Position numbers and translations under genes: made by a program. 49,015 bases of DNA from a bacterium (GTDB lineage: Bacteria; Chlamydiota; Chlamydiia; Chlamydiales; SM23-39), in contig JAJZPH010000010.1 in the NCBI GenBank assembly GCA_021811265.1, positions 1 through 49,015 of the forward strand. The letters are read 5' to 3'. The notes beneath the pieces were generated by a model. It worked only from the letters and a program-made list of their open reading frames with translations. It was not told the DNA's origin and searched no databases. Of this stretch, positions 16,831-25,311 are shown one piece after another. Numbering within the stretch: position 1 is the stretch's first letter; every line of letters begins with the position of its first letter.

Positions 16831-18726
16831 TTAGTTGGAAACCATGGTGTAGGTGCTCGAAATGGCACCGCTTGCATCTATAGAAAAAATATAATAGGTC
16901 GCATGTTTGTCCTTTTGACAGTGTATGAGAGCCGAAGGATCTATTGCGGAGGCTTTGCTCACAAAAGTTTGCATCGTCGGGTCTAGGTAGACAAGATAGG
17001 CGACAGGGGTGGTTCCACTTGAGGGTGGAGAAATGTGAATTGTGTTTTCAAAGCAGCTATTAGAGGAGCCTTTTTGACATCTTTGTGTGATGGTAGCACT
17101 GGAAGGGGGAAGCAGAGGGAATAGGGTTAGAGGAAAAGAAAGGGTAGCTTGGGGGCCTCCATTTTGGTAGACCATCTGGCCAAAGTGGGTTTGTTGGGAA
17201 GATGTTCCTGCACTATTGGTGACCGTTAAGGTGACCGTGTAAGAACCTTGGTTGGAGTTAGAAGGGTATGTGTGGGATGCGGTAGGAGACGTTGTAGTAA
17301 AGAGGGGGCTTCCATCTCCAAAATCCCATACGTATTTGCTAATCGTTCCCGTGGGAGATAGCGAATCAGAAGCATCAAATAAGACCGTATCACTATTGGA
17401 AAAGGCAAATGTAGCATAGGCTACGGGCGATTGGTCAGGAGAAATGCCAGGGTTGGTGATATTGCCACCAATGGTTTTGGAAGTAGTCTCAAGTGTTTTG
17501 GTATCGAATATGGTGATCTTATCGCTAGAACTTCCATTTCCTGTATATCCCAAAAGACCATCGGGAGTAATCGAGATGCCATTCACGTAAGGAGGAGTGG
17601 AAATAGAGGAGGGTAAAAGAGTGGGAGGAGTTGTGGTCAGATCAATGAGCGAGATGTTGCCGCTGTGCGTATTGGTAATGTAGGCGGTCGTTCCATCTGG
17701 AGAGGAGAGAACTTGAGGGAAAAAATTGGGTTCGTTGAGATGGAGACCTGTTACCGTATAGAGGGGTCCTGCAGAGGAGAAATTAGGATAAAAAAGAGCG
17801 GCATTTAAAGTACTGTCGAGAACGATTTGTTGGTGATTATCTGCTGATTCGTTCACGGGAAAAGGAGCGATCCAAGAAGGGTTTTCGAGGGTAGTGTCTG
17901 TATATTGAACGATAGAGGAGGGAAGTTCAATAATAGAAATCGATTTGGAATTGAAGTTGGTCACATAGGCTGCTGTTGTGCTATTGGGAAGAAAACCCAC
18001 AGAGGTAGGATTCGAGCCCACGGAAAAAGATTTTACAATTTGAGGATGTTGACGGTCTGTAATATCGAGTTGAAGGAGTGTGCCAGATCCATAAAAGACA
18101 ATCAAAAGAGCGTTTCCTTTCCCTGGTGAGATGGCGCAGCCAATAGGTTGTGATAGGTTTTTGGGAAAATCGAATTGAATGGTATGGGATGCAGAGTTGT
18201 AAGCAGTATCGATGATGGTAAGGGTATTGCTTGTATAATTGACACAGTAAGCAAATTTACCGTCAGGGGTCAGGAAGACCGTTTCGCTACCAGATCCCGA
18301 GGGAATTGCGGCAATTTGCTCTTTAAGGGAGGCATTGAAAGCGTAGACTTTGCTTGCCTTTCCATAATTAAAGTCGGGTACGAAGGCAAGCCAAGAGTCT
18401 TGGAAAGTAAAATAGTCGTAAGGATGGTGAGAGGAAGATGGGCCTTGAGGAGAGGTTGCCGAAACACTTACAGTTCCTGGAGACGATGGAGGAAGAGCTC
18501 CTGCAGGAATGGTGATGAGACTATCGTCGATAATCGAAAAGGAAACGGAAAAATCTCCAAAATGGACACTGGTCACATCCGAAAAACCGGATCCTGTAAT
18601 GGTAATATTGGGACTTGTGGCAGTTCTAGAAGGGCCGAAGGATTTTGGAAAAATCTCTGTAATTGTCGGGACTGCCATTGCGTGAAAGAAAGGGACTAGA
18701 AGGAAAAAAGTCAAAAACTTCAACAT
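16831..18726 (-). CDS. Exported TIG / YVTN beta-propeller / PKD domain protein
   Basis: A 631-residue protein with a signal peptide (residues 1-18) and a modular extracellular architecture. An IPT/TIG immunoglobulin-like fold covers about 20-110 (ITEIFPKSFGP, ITITGSGFSDVTSVHFGD). A YVTN-type beta-propeller covers about 120-450, with repeats such as LTPDGKFAYCVNYTSNTLTI, PNSTTAAYVTNFNSKSISI and SPDGTTAYITNTHSGNISLI. A PKD domain covers about 435-525 (YVWDFGDGSPLFTTTSPTASHTY). The C-terminus is unassigned and contains a short Cys pair. Such proteins usually act as surface adhesins or scaffolds. AAGGAGGAGC precedes the ATG closely. It lies 11 bases upstream of the predicted barrel gene. The Ser/Thr/Pro-rich, low-Lys composition differs from its neighbours, as expected for a surface protein. 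Confidence 0.8.
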   Translation of the reverse strand: MLKFLTFFLLVPFFHAMAVPTITEIFPKSFGPSRTATSPNITITGSGFSDVTSVHFGDFSVSFSIIDDSLITIPAGALPPSSPGTVSVSATSPQGPSSSHHPYDYFTFQDSWLAFVPDFNYGKASKVYAFNASLKEQIAAIPSGSGSETVFLTPDGKFAYCVNYTSNTLTIIDTAYNSASHTIQFDFPKNLSQPIGCAISPGKGNALLIVFYGSGTLLQLDITDRQHPQIVKSFSVGSNPTSVGFLPNSTTAAYVTNFNSKSISIIELPSSIVQYTDTTLENPSWIAPFPVNESADNHQQIVLDSTLNAALFYPNFSSAGPLYTVTGLHLNEPNFFPQVLSSPDGTTAYITNTHSGNISLIDLTTTPPTLLPSSISTPPYVNGISITPDGLLGYTGNGSSSDKITIFDTKTLETTSKTIGGNITNPGISPDQSPVAYATFAFSNSDTVLFDASDSLSPTGTISKYVWDFGDGSPLFTTTSPTASHTYPSNSNQGSYTVTLTVTNSAGTSSQQTHFGQMVYQNGGPQATLSFPLTLFPLLPPSSATITQRCQKGSSNSCFENTIHISPPSSGTTPVAYLVYLDPTMQTFVSKASAIDPSALIHCQKDKHATYYIFSIDASGAISSTYTMVSN

Positions 18727-18786
18727 GCTCCTCCTTAAAACAAAAAGATGTATTAAAAGTTAAAAAACTTTTTTTCTTAAGTCAAT

Positions 18787-18815
18787 AAAAAAGGAGGAGC
18801 AAAGGCTCCTCCTTT
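18787..18815 (-). terminator. Rho-independent terminator of the hrcA-grpE-dnaK operon
   Basis: A perfect 11-bp stem (18790-18800 with 18805-18815, AAAGGAGGAGC/GCTCCTCCTTT) with a 4-base loop is followed on the minus strand by a T-rich tract. It lies about 30 bases after the dnaK stop. Confidence 0.9.
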
Positions 18816-18844
18816 AAGAGTGGAAAAGGCATTCAAGAGTTTTT

Positions 18845-20743
18845 TTATTTTTTCTCTTCAGGTTCGATGATCTCTGCATCTGCCTCTTCCACGGTATCTT
18901 TTTTCTCTTGTGTGGGTTGAGGTCCTGGAGGAGCGTTAGAGGCTTTTTGTAGTTCCTCTCCTATTTTTTGCATGTGTGTTTGCAGCTCTTGCATTGCAGA
19001 GCGAACAAGAGGAGTCTCTTTGCTCTCGAGAGCTTTTTTGACCGCATCGATCTTGCTTTGAATGTCAGAGGATATCTGTGCAGGGAGTCGATCTTTATAC
19101 TCTTTGAGAGATTTTTCAGCGCGAAAAACGAGAGCATCGGCTTCGTTTTGCACTTCAATCTCTTCTTTTTTCTTGCGATCCTCTTCTGCATGGATCTCGG
19201 CCTCTTTGATTTTCTCTTTAATCTCTTGATCATTGAGCCCCGATTTGGCTTCAATGCGGATCTTTTGTTCTTTGCCCGATTGCTTGTCTTTGGCAGAAAC
19301 GTGCAAAATTCCATCCGCATCGATGTCAAAGGCAACCTCGATTTGTGGCATGCCTCGAGGAGCGGGAGGAATATCGCTCAAATCAAAGCGCCCAATTTCT
19401 TTGTTGTCTTTGGCCATGGGCCTTTCCCCCTGCAGAACGATGATGGTAACGGCAGGCTGATTGTCGCTGGCAGTCGAAAAGACCTGCTTTTTCTGCGTAG
19501 GTATTGTGGTATTCCTTTCAATAAGAGGCGTCATGACGCCGCCGAGCGTTTCAATTCCCAGAGTGAGGGGAACCACATCGAGAAGAAGAATATCTTTTAC
19601 TTCTCCTCCAATGATGCCTCCCTGGATAGCGGCGCCAACGGCAACTGCCTCGTCAGGGTTTACGCCTTTATGGGGCTCCCTTCCGAAAATTTCTTGTGCC
19701 ATGGCTTGCACTGCTGGCATGCGAGTCATTCCACCTACGAGAATTACCTCTTCGATTTGACCCGCAGTAAGCTTGGCATCTTTGAGGGCTTTTAAGCAGG
19801 GTTCTTTTGTGCGCTCAATGAGATCGTGGCAAAGGCTTTCTAACTTGGATCTCGAAAGGGTTAATGTCAGGTGTTTGGGACCAGACGCATCCATCGAGAT
19901 GAAGGGTTGATTGATTTCCGAGGTCTGGGTGCCCGAAAGTTCGATTTTTGCCTTTTCTGCAGCATCGCGTAGGCGCTGGAGGGCCATCTTGTCTTTCGAC
20001 AGATCGATGCCGTGTTCTTTTTTGAACTCATCCAAAAGGAAGTGAATGATGCGCTCATCAAAATCATCTCCTCCGAGGTGGGTATCTCCATTTGTTGAGA
20101 GAACTTCGAACACGCCATCGCCAATCTCAAGAATGGAAATATCAAAGGTTCCGCCGCCGAGGTCATAGACGGCGATTTTTTTGTTGTGTTGCTTGTCTAA
20201 TCCATAGGCAAGAGCAGCAGCAGTTGGTTCTGGAATGATTCTCTTCACATCAAGCCCTGCGATGCGGCCTGCATCTTTGGTGGACTGCCTTTGGGAATCG
20301 TTAAAATAGGCAGGGACTGTGATGACGGCTTCTGTTACCTTTTCTCCAAGATAACTTTCCGCTGTTTCTTTCATTTTGATGAGGATCTGCGCAGCAGCTT
20401 CCTCGGGAGTAATTTTTTTGCCATCGACCTCAAAAACGGCGTCGCCATTAGCATTTTTTGTAACTTTATAAGGGACGGTTTTGATTTCTGAGAGAACTTC
20501 GTCATATTTTCTTCCAATGAAACGCTTGGTGGAAGAGAGCGTTCTTTCCGTGTTTGTCACCGCTTGGCGTTTTGCGGGAATTCCCACCAATCGTTCATTT
20601 CCTTTATAGGAAATCACAGATGGTGTGGTTCTCGACCCTTCGGCATTGGCAATGACTCTGGGCTCTCCACCCTCCATGATTGCTACACAGGAGTTGGTGG
20701 TTCCAAGATCGATACCAATAATTCTTTTCTTTTGCTTGCTCAT
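18845..20743 (-). CDS. dnaK: Molecular chaperone DnaK (Hsp70)
   Basis: ATP-dependent chaperone. The N-terminal ATPase domain begins [21 protein letters not shown] and carries [20 protein letters not shown] and [12 protein letters not shown]. The linker [14 protein letters not shown] leads to the substrate-binding domain and helical lid, ending in an acidic tail. The length of 632 residues is normal. It is the last gene of the operon, 15 bases after grpE, and is followed by a strong terminator. It matches CT396 and its expected control is HrcA repression through the CIRCE element. Confidence 0.98.
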   Translation of the reverse strand: MSKQKKRIIGIDLGTTNSCVAIMEGGEPRVIANAEGSRTTPSVISYKGNERLVGIPAKRQAVTNTERTLSSTKRFIGRKYDEVLSEIKTVPYKVTKNANGDAVFEVDGKKITPEEAAAQILIKMKETAESYLGEKVTEAVITVPAYFNDSQRQSTKDAGRIAGLDVKRIIPEPTAAALAYGLDKQHNKKIAVYDLGGGTFDISILEIGDGVFEVLSTNGDTHLGGDDFDERIIHFLLDEFKKEHGIDLSKDKMALQRLRDAAEKAKIELSGTQTSEINQPFISMDASGPKHLTLTLSRSKLESLCHDLIERTKEPCLKALKDAKLTAGQIEEVILVGGMTRMPAVQAMAQEIFGREPHKGVNPDEAVAVGAAIQGGIIGGEVKDILLLDVVPLTLGIETLGGVMTPLIERNTTIPTQKKQVFSTASDNQPAVTIIVLQGERPMAKDNKEIGRFDLSDIPPAPRGMPQIEVAFDIDADGILHVSAKDKQSGKEQKIRIEAKSGLNDQEIKEKIKEAEIHAEEDRKKKEEIEVQNEADALVFRAEKSLKEYKDRLPAQISSDIQSKIDAVKKALESKETPLVRSAMQELQTHMQKIGEELQKASNAPPGPQPTQEKKDTVEEADAEIIEPEEKK

Positions 20744-20758
20744 AGTTGCTCCTTAAAA

Positions 20759-21328
20759 TTATCTGTTTTGAGGGTTGTTGTTCTCTTCTTCCAATGTGGG
20801 AGAAAGAGTTGCTGCGGCGCTCTTTTTTGCTACTTTGACTCGTGCGGCTTTGATGGTTCTATGGCCGCTTTTATATCCTTTTGAAAACTCTTCTAGGATC
20901 GTGCCGTCAGGATGCTGGTCTGTTTCGACAATCTCCATGGCTTCGTGCAGGTGGGGATCGAAAGTAGTGCCTTGCGAATGGAATGCAAGGACGCCAAAGT
21001 TGTGCAAAATGTCACGAAATTGGGAAAGAATCATCTGAAATCCTGCAGCCCACTGCTTGACCTCTTCACTGCTTTTTTGCGTAGTTTGCAGAGCGTTTTC
21101 CAGTTGCTCTAGAGGGGCAAGAAAGTCGGCAATCGTATTTTCAACAGCAAGGCGGATGGTCTCTTCCTTCTCTTTTTGCAGTCGTTTTCTTGTATTTTCG
21201 ATGTCGGCAAGAAGCCGCATGTATTTATCTTTGTACTCGTATAGCTCGTGGTGGAGATCTCTTTTGGATTCTTCTTTGATAGCATCTTGTGTTTCTGGGG
21301 ATTGTTCTTCTTTTTTTTCTTCTGTCAT
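20759..21328 (-). CDS. grpE: Nucleotide exchange factor GrpE
   Basis: Co-chaperone that releases ADP from DnaK. The 189-residue protein has an acidic disordered N-terminus and a long coiled coil (residues about 25-85, YKDKYMRLLADIENTRKRLQKEKEE). The C-terminal beta-wing domain carries the family signature (GVLAFHSQGTTFDPHLHEAMEIVETD...GTILEEFSKGYKSGHRTIKAARVKVAK). It overlaps the hrcA stop by 4 bases, consistent with coupled translation. Confidence 0.96.
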   Translation of the reverse strand: MTEEKKEEQSPETQDAIKEESKRDLHHELYEYKDKYMRLLADIENTRKRLQKEKEETIRLAVENTIADFLAPLEQLENALQTTQKSSEEVKQWAAGFQMILSQFRDILHNFGVLAFHSQGTTFDPHLHEAMEIVETDQHPDGTILEEFSKGYKSGHRTIKAARVKVAKKSAAATLSPTLEEENNNPQNR

Positions 21329-22482
21329 GGTGTCGTCCTTTTTTTATTTTCGAGTAAAATAGAGGAGTTATTTTTGTGAGAAGGTTTGTGTGCTTCTAAA
21401 AGCTTGCAGGAAAGAGGGGAGTGGAACTGGATCTTAAATTTGTAGACATTTTTCGTCAGCGTTTCTGAGATATGATTGGCGAAGCAGTGCAGTATGCCGA
21501 AAAGCTCTTTATAAGGAAGTCGAAGAGGTCCCAGTAGAGCAACCGCTCCTACGGGAATTTGTCCGATAAAATAGGGAACCGTGAGTATGGAGCAGCTCGT
21601 TGCAAAAGGGGAAAAAGAGAAGAGCTCCTCTCCAATCCAGCATGAGAGGTTTCCTAATTTGCAACTTTCATTGAGAAGGGGGTGGATAAGAGATAGGTCT
21701 TCAAAGAGGTTGAGTACATGAGCAAACGAAGAGGGATCTTGAAATTCTGCATAGGAAAGTAACTTGGAAAGACCTGTTTGGTAGATCGTTTCGGCAGAGC
21801 TGCTAGAGCCTGTGAGATGCCGTACGATGAGTTCGTTGTAAATATACTGCGCAATTTTAGATAGATTGGCATCTTCAATTTTTGGATTTTCTTCCTTTCC
21901 CAGTTTCCAGAGGCAAAAGGCTTCGAGCTTATGGATCTGTTTTGGCAAGAGTTCTTTGGGAAGGTAGAGCGTTTCTGTTTGAATCAGGCCGAAGTCGGTG
22001 ACAATGATGGCAAGTAGCTGCTTATTTCCCATATCCACGAGTTTGATTGTGCGGATGAAATCCTGGTCAAATATGGGCATGAGTAAAAAAGCGCCGCATT
22101 GCGTCATGTGGCTTAAGATCTCGGCCGATTCTTGCAAATAGGCAGAAAGCTCTTGTTTTTCGCTTTTTAAATGTTTGGACAGGAATTGTTCTGATTCCGA
22201 AGAAATAGAAAGTTCGTCGAGGCAATGGCTGGCATATTTCCGAAACGCAAGACTTGTGGGTATGCGGCCTCCTGAGGAGTGCTGCTGCTTTAACAGTCCG
22301 TTTTTTTCAAGCTTACTGAAATAATTGCGGATCGTCGCAGAGCTTAAAAACTCAAAACCATTTTCTTGCAGGGTGTGCGATCCTACAGGTTTATTACTTT
22401 TTAAGAAAAGTTCAATTAGGCCAAAAAGCAGAGCAATCTCTCGATCTTTTTTGGCCACTCTTTTGCTGACAATTTTTTTCAA
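21325..22482 (-). CDS. hrcA: Heat-inducible transcription repressor HrcA
   Basis: Represses class I heat-shock genes by binding CIRCE. An N-terminal winged helix (EIALLFGLIELFLKSNKPVGSHTLQENGFEFLSSATIRNYFSKLEKNGLLKQQHSSGGRIPT) is followed by a GAF-like regulatory domain, with a C-terminal extension as in chlamydial HrcA. The start is TTG at 22482. An in-frame TAA lies directly before it, so no earlier start is possible; the next candidate is GTG at codon 9. The CIRCE element abuts the start codon, so repressor binding would block both transcription and the ribosome site. First gene of hrcA-grpE-dnaK. Confidence 0.93.
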   Translation of the reverse strand: MKKIVSKRVAKKDREIALLFGLIELFLKSNKPVGSHTLQENGFEFLSSATIRNYFSKLEKNGLLKQQHSSGGRIPTSLAFRKYASHCLDELSISSESEQFLSKHLKSEKQELSAYLQESAEILSHMTQCGAFLLMPIFDQDFIRTIKLVDMGNKQLLAIIVTDFGLIQTETLYLPKELLPKQIHKLEAFCLWKLGKEENPKIEDANLSKIAQYIYNELIVRHLTGSSSSAETIYQTGLSKLLSYAEFQDPSSFAHVLNLFEDLSLIHPLLNESCKLGNLSCWIGEELFSFSPFATSCSILTVPYFIGQIPVGAVALLGPLRLPYKELFGILHCFANHISETLTKNVYKFKIQFHSPLSCKLLEAHKPSHKNNSSILLENKKRTTP

Positions 22483-22509
22483 TTAGCACTCGCACTTTAA
22501 ATTTGCTAA
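22483..22509. promoter_or_regulatory. CIRCE operator (HrcA binding site)
   Basis: TTAGCACTC (22483-22491), nine spacer bases, then ATTTGCTAA (22501-22509). The first arm matches the CIRCE consensus perfectly and the second in 6 of 9 positions (consensus GAGTGCTAA). It lies between the promoter and the hrcA start codon, the classical place for autoregulation. Confidence 0.9.
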
Positions 22510-22513
22510 CGCA

Positions 22514-22542
22514 ATCTTATCATAAAAGGATTTTAGCAACAA
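22514..22542 (-). promoter_or_regulatory. Promoter of hrcA-grpE-dnaK
   Basis: On the minus strand, TTGTTG (22537-22542) and TAAGAT (22514-22519) are spaced by 17 bases. Transcription would start about at the distal edge of the CIRCE element, so HrcA bound there would occlude RNA polymerase. Confidence 0.6.
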
Positions 22543-22612
22543 CGGTTTTTAGCAATCAGAATTGTCGATTGCTGATTTTCTGTGTATCTCTGTAATATTA
22601 AGTGATTTGTGA

Positions 22613-24601
22613 TTACTGCTTTAGAAGCCGAAGGCTGTTGAGCCCTACGAGAAGGGTTCCTCCTTCATGCAGGATCACCGCAAGCCAAAGAGGAAGAGCG
22701 CCAATAAGGGAGGGTATAGAGGCAAGCGCAATCACAGTAATGGCAAGAAAAAGGTTTTCGAAGACGATTCTTTTCGTGCTTTTCGCTTTCTCGAGGAGCC
22801 AGGAAATGGGAAGCAAACGATCGCTCAATAAAACGACGTCAGAAGCATTGAGCGCAGTTGCACTGGCAATTTTTCCCATTGAAATTCCCACGGTAGCTCG
22901 TGCAAGGGCAGGAGCATCATTGATGCCGTCTCCCACCATGATAAGGCCTTCTTTTTGAGAGAATTTAGAGATTTTTTTCAATTTGTCTTCAGGTCGTAAA
23001 AGTGCAAAGATTTTTTTGATTTGAAGACAGGCACCTATTTTCAAGGCATTTTCTTCAATGTCTCCGGTGAGGATCATGGGTTCTAGATGGTGGTGCTCTT
23101 TGATCTCATCGATCAGTTTTTTCGTCTCTTTGCGCAGCGCGTCTTGGAAATGCAAAAGAAAGAGGGAAGAATCGATGAGAAGCAAAGAGAGAATATCTCC
23201 ACTGGTTGCAGCTTTCTCGAGCGCTTTGTGCAGAGCTTCTTTTTGCGGGCCGGACAAAAACTCTTCGATAAAAGATTTCTTGCCAAGACGAACGTGGAAG
23301 AGATGGTCTTTTATCGCAATTTTTCCCTCTACGCCATCGCCTGGAAAGGTGACAAAATCTTGAGAGGGAAGAAGAGGAAGTTTTTTTTCTTTTGCAGCAT
23401 TGCATAGAGAAAGCGCCACGGGATGTGTGCTTGCTTTCTCCACAGAAGCTCCCAGCTGGAGGGCGTTATCGGGAAGAAGGATGCTTTTTTCTACAGGCTC
23501 GATAGATGTAAAGGAGAGTTTTCCCTCCGTGAGCGTTCCTGTTTTGTCAAAAGCGATTTTTTTGCATGTGCATAAAGCATCAAGAATGGCACCACCTTTG
23601 ATGATGATTCCCTTTTTTGCAGAAGAAGAAATAGCGCTCAGGTAAGCGGAGGGAATGGCGATAATCAATGCGCAAGGAGAGGCGGCGATCATAAAGGTGA
23701 GTGCGCGGTAGATCGATCCTTCGATGCCAAAGAAAGAAAAGGAAAAAAAGAAAGGAGCAAAAAGCGCAAAGGCAAGTGTTGCGAAAATCACAAAGAGCGA
23801 GTAGCTCTTTCCAAAGCGGAAAAAAAAGCGTTCCATTTTTGGCTTTTTTTCTTCGGCAGAGGCAATGAGTTTGATGATCTGTATAATGGCAGAACCGGTT
23901 CCCTCCTTTGTTGCAGAAATCGTCAGGCTTCCCTCGATATTGAGAGAGCCTCCTGGGATTTCGTCTCCCACATGTACTGCAATGGGCTGAGATTCGCCTG
24001 TCAGATGCGCGATGCTGATAGAAGAAGCGCCATCGCACACCTTACCATCTACTGGAACCATTTCTCCAGATTGTACGAAGAGCTTCATTCCCACTTCGAT
24101 GTCTTGAATCGATTTTTCCACAACTGTCCCATCTTCCTGCAAGAGATTTGCACTAGATGGAATCGTGGCTTTGAGTGCGTGAATGCTTCCTCTTGTTTTA
24201 TAAGAAACGGCATTTTCGAGAGCTCCCGCAAGAGCAAACAAAACCAGAAGGAGGGCTCCTTCAAAAGGGCTTCCAATTCCAAGTGCCAAAAAAGCAGAGA
24301 GTGTCATCAACAAGTCGAGGTTGATTTCCAGCTTTCTCAAATCCTCTACGGCATGGATTAAGGAGGGCAATCCCATCAAAAAATAGACAAAAGAGAGGAA
24401 AAAATAACCGGCAGGTTTATTGACATAAAAAATCCCAAAAGAAAATAGGAGAAGAAAGAGAGAAAAAAGAGAGTTTTTTAAAGGAAGGTGGTAGGCCCAC
24501 TTGCGCGACCCTTTTTTTAAAAAGGGGCTGACGCTCTCCTCTTGCCCAAAGGCAAAAAACTCGTCAAAGATATAGGGCTTTGGGTTTCTTATGAGATCCA
24601 T
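22613..24601 (-). CDS. P1B-type heavy-metal transporting ATPase with SPC metal site
   Basis: Inner-membrane metal pump of 662 residues. It has the phosphorylation motif DKTGTLT (D352), the HP motif in STHPVAL, a TGES-like TGESQPI in the actuator and GDGINDAPALA in the hinge. The membrane metal site reads S308-P309-C310 rather than the CPC of Cu and Zn/Cd pumps. An SPC motif and the lack of an N-terminal HMA domain point to the P1B-4 group (Co/Fe/Zn export). This corresponds to CT727, often annotated zntA. It overlaps by 13 bases a VIT-like membrane protein gene upstream, which supports a shared role in divalent metal handling. The exact metal is not determinable here. Confidence 0.9.
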   Translation of the reverse strand: MDLIRNPKPYIFDEFFAFGQEESVSPFLKKGSRKWAYHLPLKNSLFSLFLLLFSFGIFYVNKPAGYFFLSFVYFLMGLPSLIHAVEDLRKLEINLDLLMTLSAFLALGIGSPFEGALLLVLFALAGALENAVSYKTRGSIHALKATIPSSANLLQEDGTVVEKSIQDIEVGMKLFVQSGEMVPVDGKVCDGASSISIAHLTGESQPIAVHVGDEIPGGSLNIEGSLTISATKEGTGSAIIQIIKLIASAEEKKPKMERFFFRFGKSYSLFVIFATLAFALFAPFFFSFSFFGIEGSIYRALTFMIAASPCALIIAIPSAYLSAISSSAKKGIIIKGGAILDALCTCKKIAFDKTGTLTEGKLSFTSIEPVEKSILLPDNALQLGASVEKASTHPVALSLCNAAKEKKLPLLPSQDFVTFPGDGVEGKIAIKDHLFHVRLGKKSFIEEFLSGPQKEALHKALEKAATSGDILSLLLIDSSLFLLHFQDALRKETKKLIDEIKEHHHLEPMILTGDIEENALKIGACLQIKKIFALLRPEDKLKKISKFSQKEGLIMVGDGINDAPALARATVGISMGKIASATALNASDVVLLSDRLLPISWLLEKAKSTKRIVFENLFLAITVIALASIPSLIGALPLWLAVILHEGGTLLVGLNSLRLLKQ

Positions 24602-25311
24602 GTTTTGAGAAAGTAGGTCGAGCTGATGATTACAAGAGAAATTCCCTCATGCCAAAGAATGGACGCCGCTACCTTGTTTTTTGCAAAATATGCAGAAATG
24701 TAGGCGTATGTTCCCATAAGAAGAAGTCCCAGTGCAAATATGCCCCACGCGGGAAGGAAAAAAAAGGCAAGAAGCATCAAAAGCGAAGAGGCAAAAGCAC
24801 CGAGAAAAGCTCCAATGCCGAGTGTCAGCGGATGGTCATAGCTTTCCAAAACAATGCCCATTTCTTCTTCGATCATCACCTGCAGAAGGCGATTATCGTT
24901 GGCCATAAGCACATCGACTACCTCATCCAAAAGTTTTCCAGATAAACCTTTTGCCTGGTAGATACGTAAGAGCTCTTTCCTTTCTTGGGGGCGATGATGT
25001 GTGATTTCCCATTCTTCTTTTTTGATGATCCTATGCAAGCGTTGGAGCTTTTCCCATCCCATGTAGGAAGAGAAGAGCATTTTCCATAAAAGCCATCCTC
25101 CCAAAAAGATCACAAGCGGGATGGGAAAAAAGAGCGATGGAAAGGCAAGGTAGAGAATCCAGAAAAGAAGAGTGCTTTCTTTGGCAGCCAAAAGGGCGTG
25201 GGTGTAGGGAGGGGGCATTTCCGATTCTAGAAAATCCGACGAGACGCTTTTTTTATGGAATTGCAAAAAGCGACCGATCTGGCTCCAAAGAGACTCTTTC
25301 ATCTTATTCAT
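24589..25311 (-). CDS. VIT1/CCC1-like integral membrane protein (positional homologue of CT728)
   Basis: A 240-residue protein with two hydrophobic helices near residues 48-82 and three near the C-terminus (about 165-235). The soluble middle part (RPQERKELLRIYQAKGLSGKLLDEVVDVLMANDNRLLQVMIEEEMGI) matches the cytoplasmic metal-binding segment of VIT1/CCC1 vacuolar iron transporters and related bacterial proteins, in which the Glu-rich helices bind metal. It sits between serS (4-base overlap) and the metal ATPase (13-base overlap), so the three are one transcription unit. The inference is a helper or second transporter in iron/manganese homeostasis. Family assignment is by motif resemblance. Confidence 0.7.
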   Translation of the reverse strand: MNKMKESLWSQIGRFLQFHKKSVSSDFLESEMPPPYTHALLAAKESTLLFWILYLAFPSLFFPIPLVIFLGGWLLWKMLFSSYMGWEKLQRLHRIIKKEEWEITHHRPQERKELLRIYQAKGLSGKLLDEVVDVLMANDNRLLQVMIEEEMGIVLESYDHPLTLGIGAFLGAFASSLLMLLAFFFLPAWGIFALGLLLMGTYAYISAYFAKNKVAASILWHEGISLVIISSTYFLKTWIS

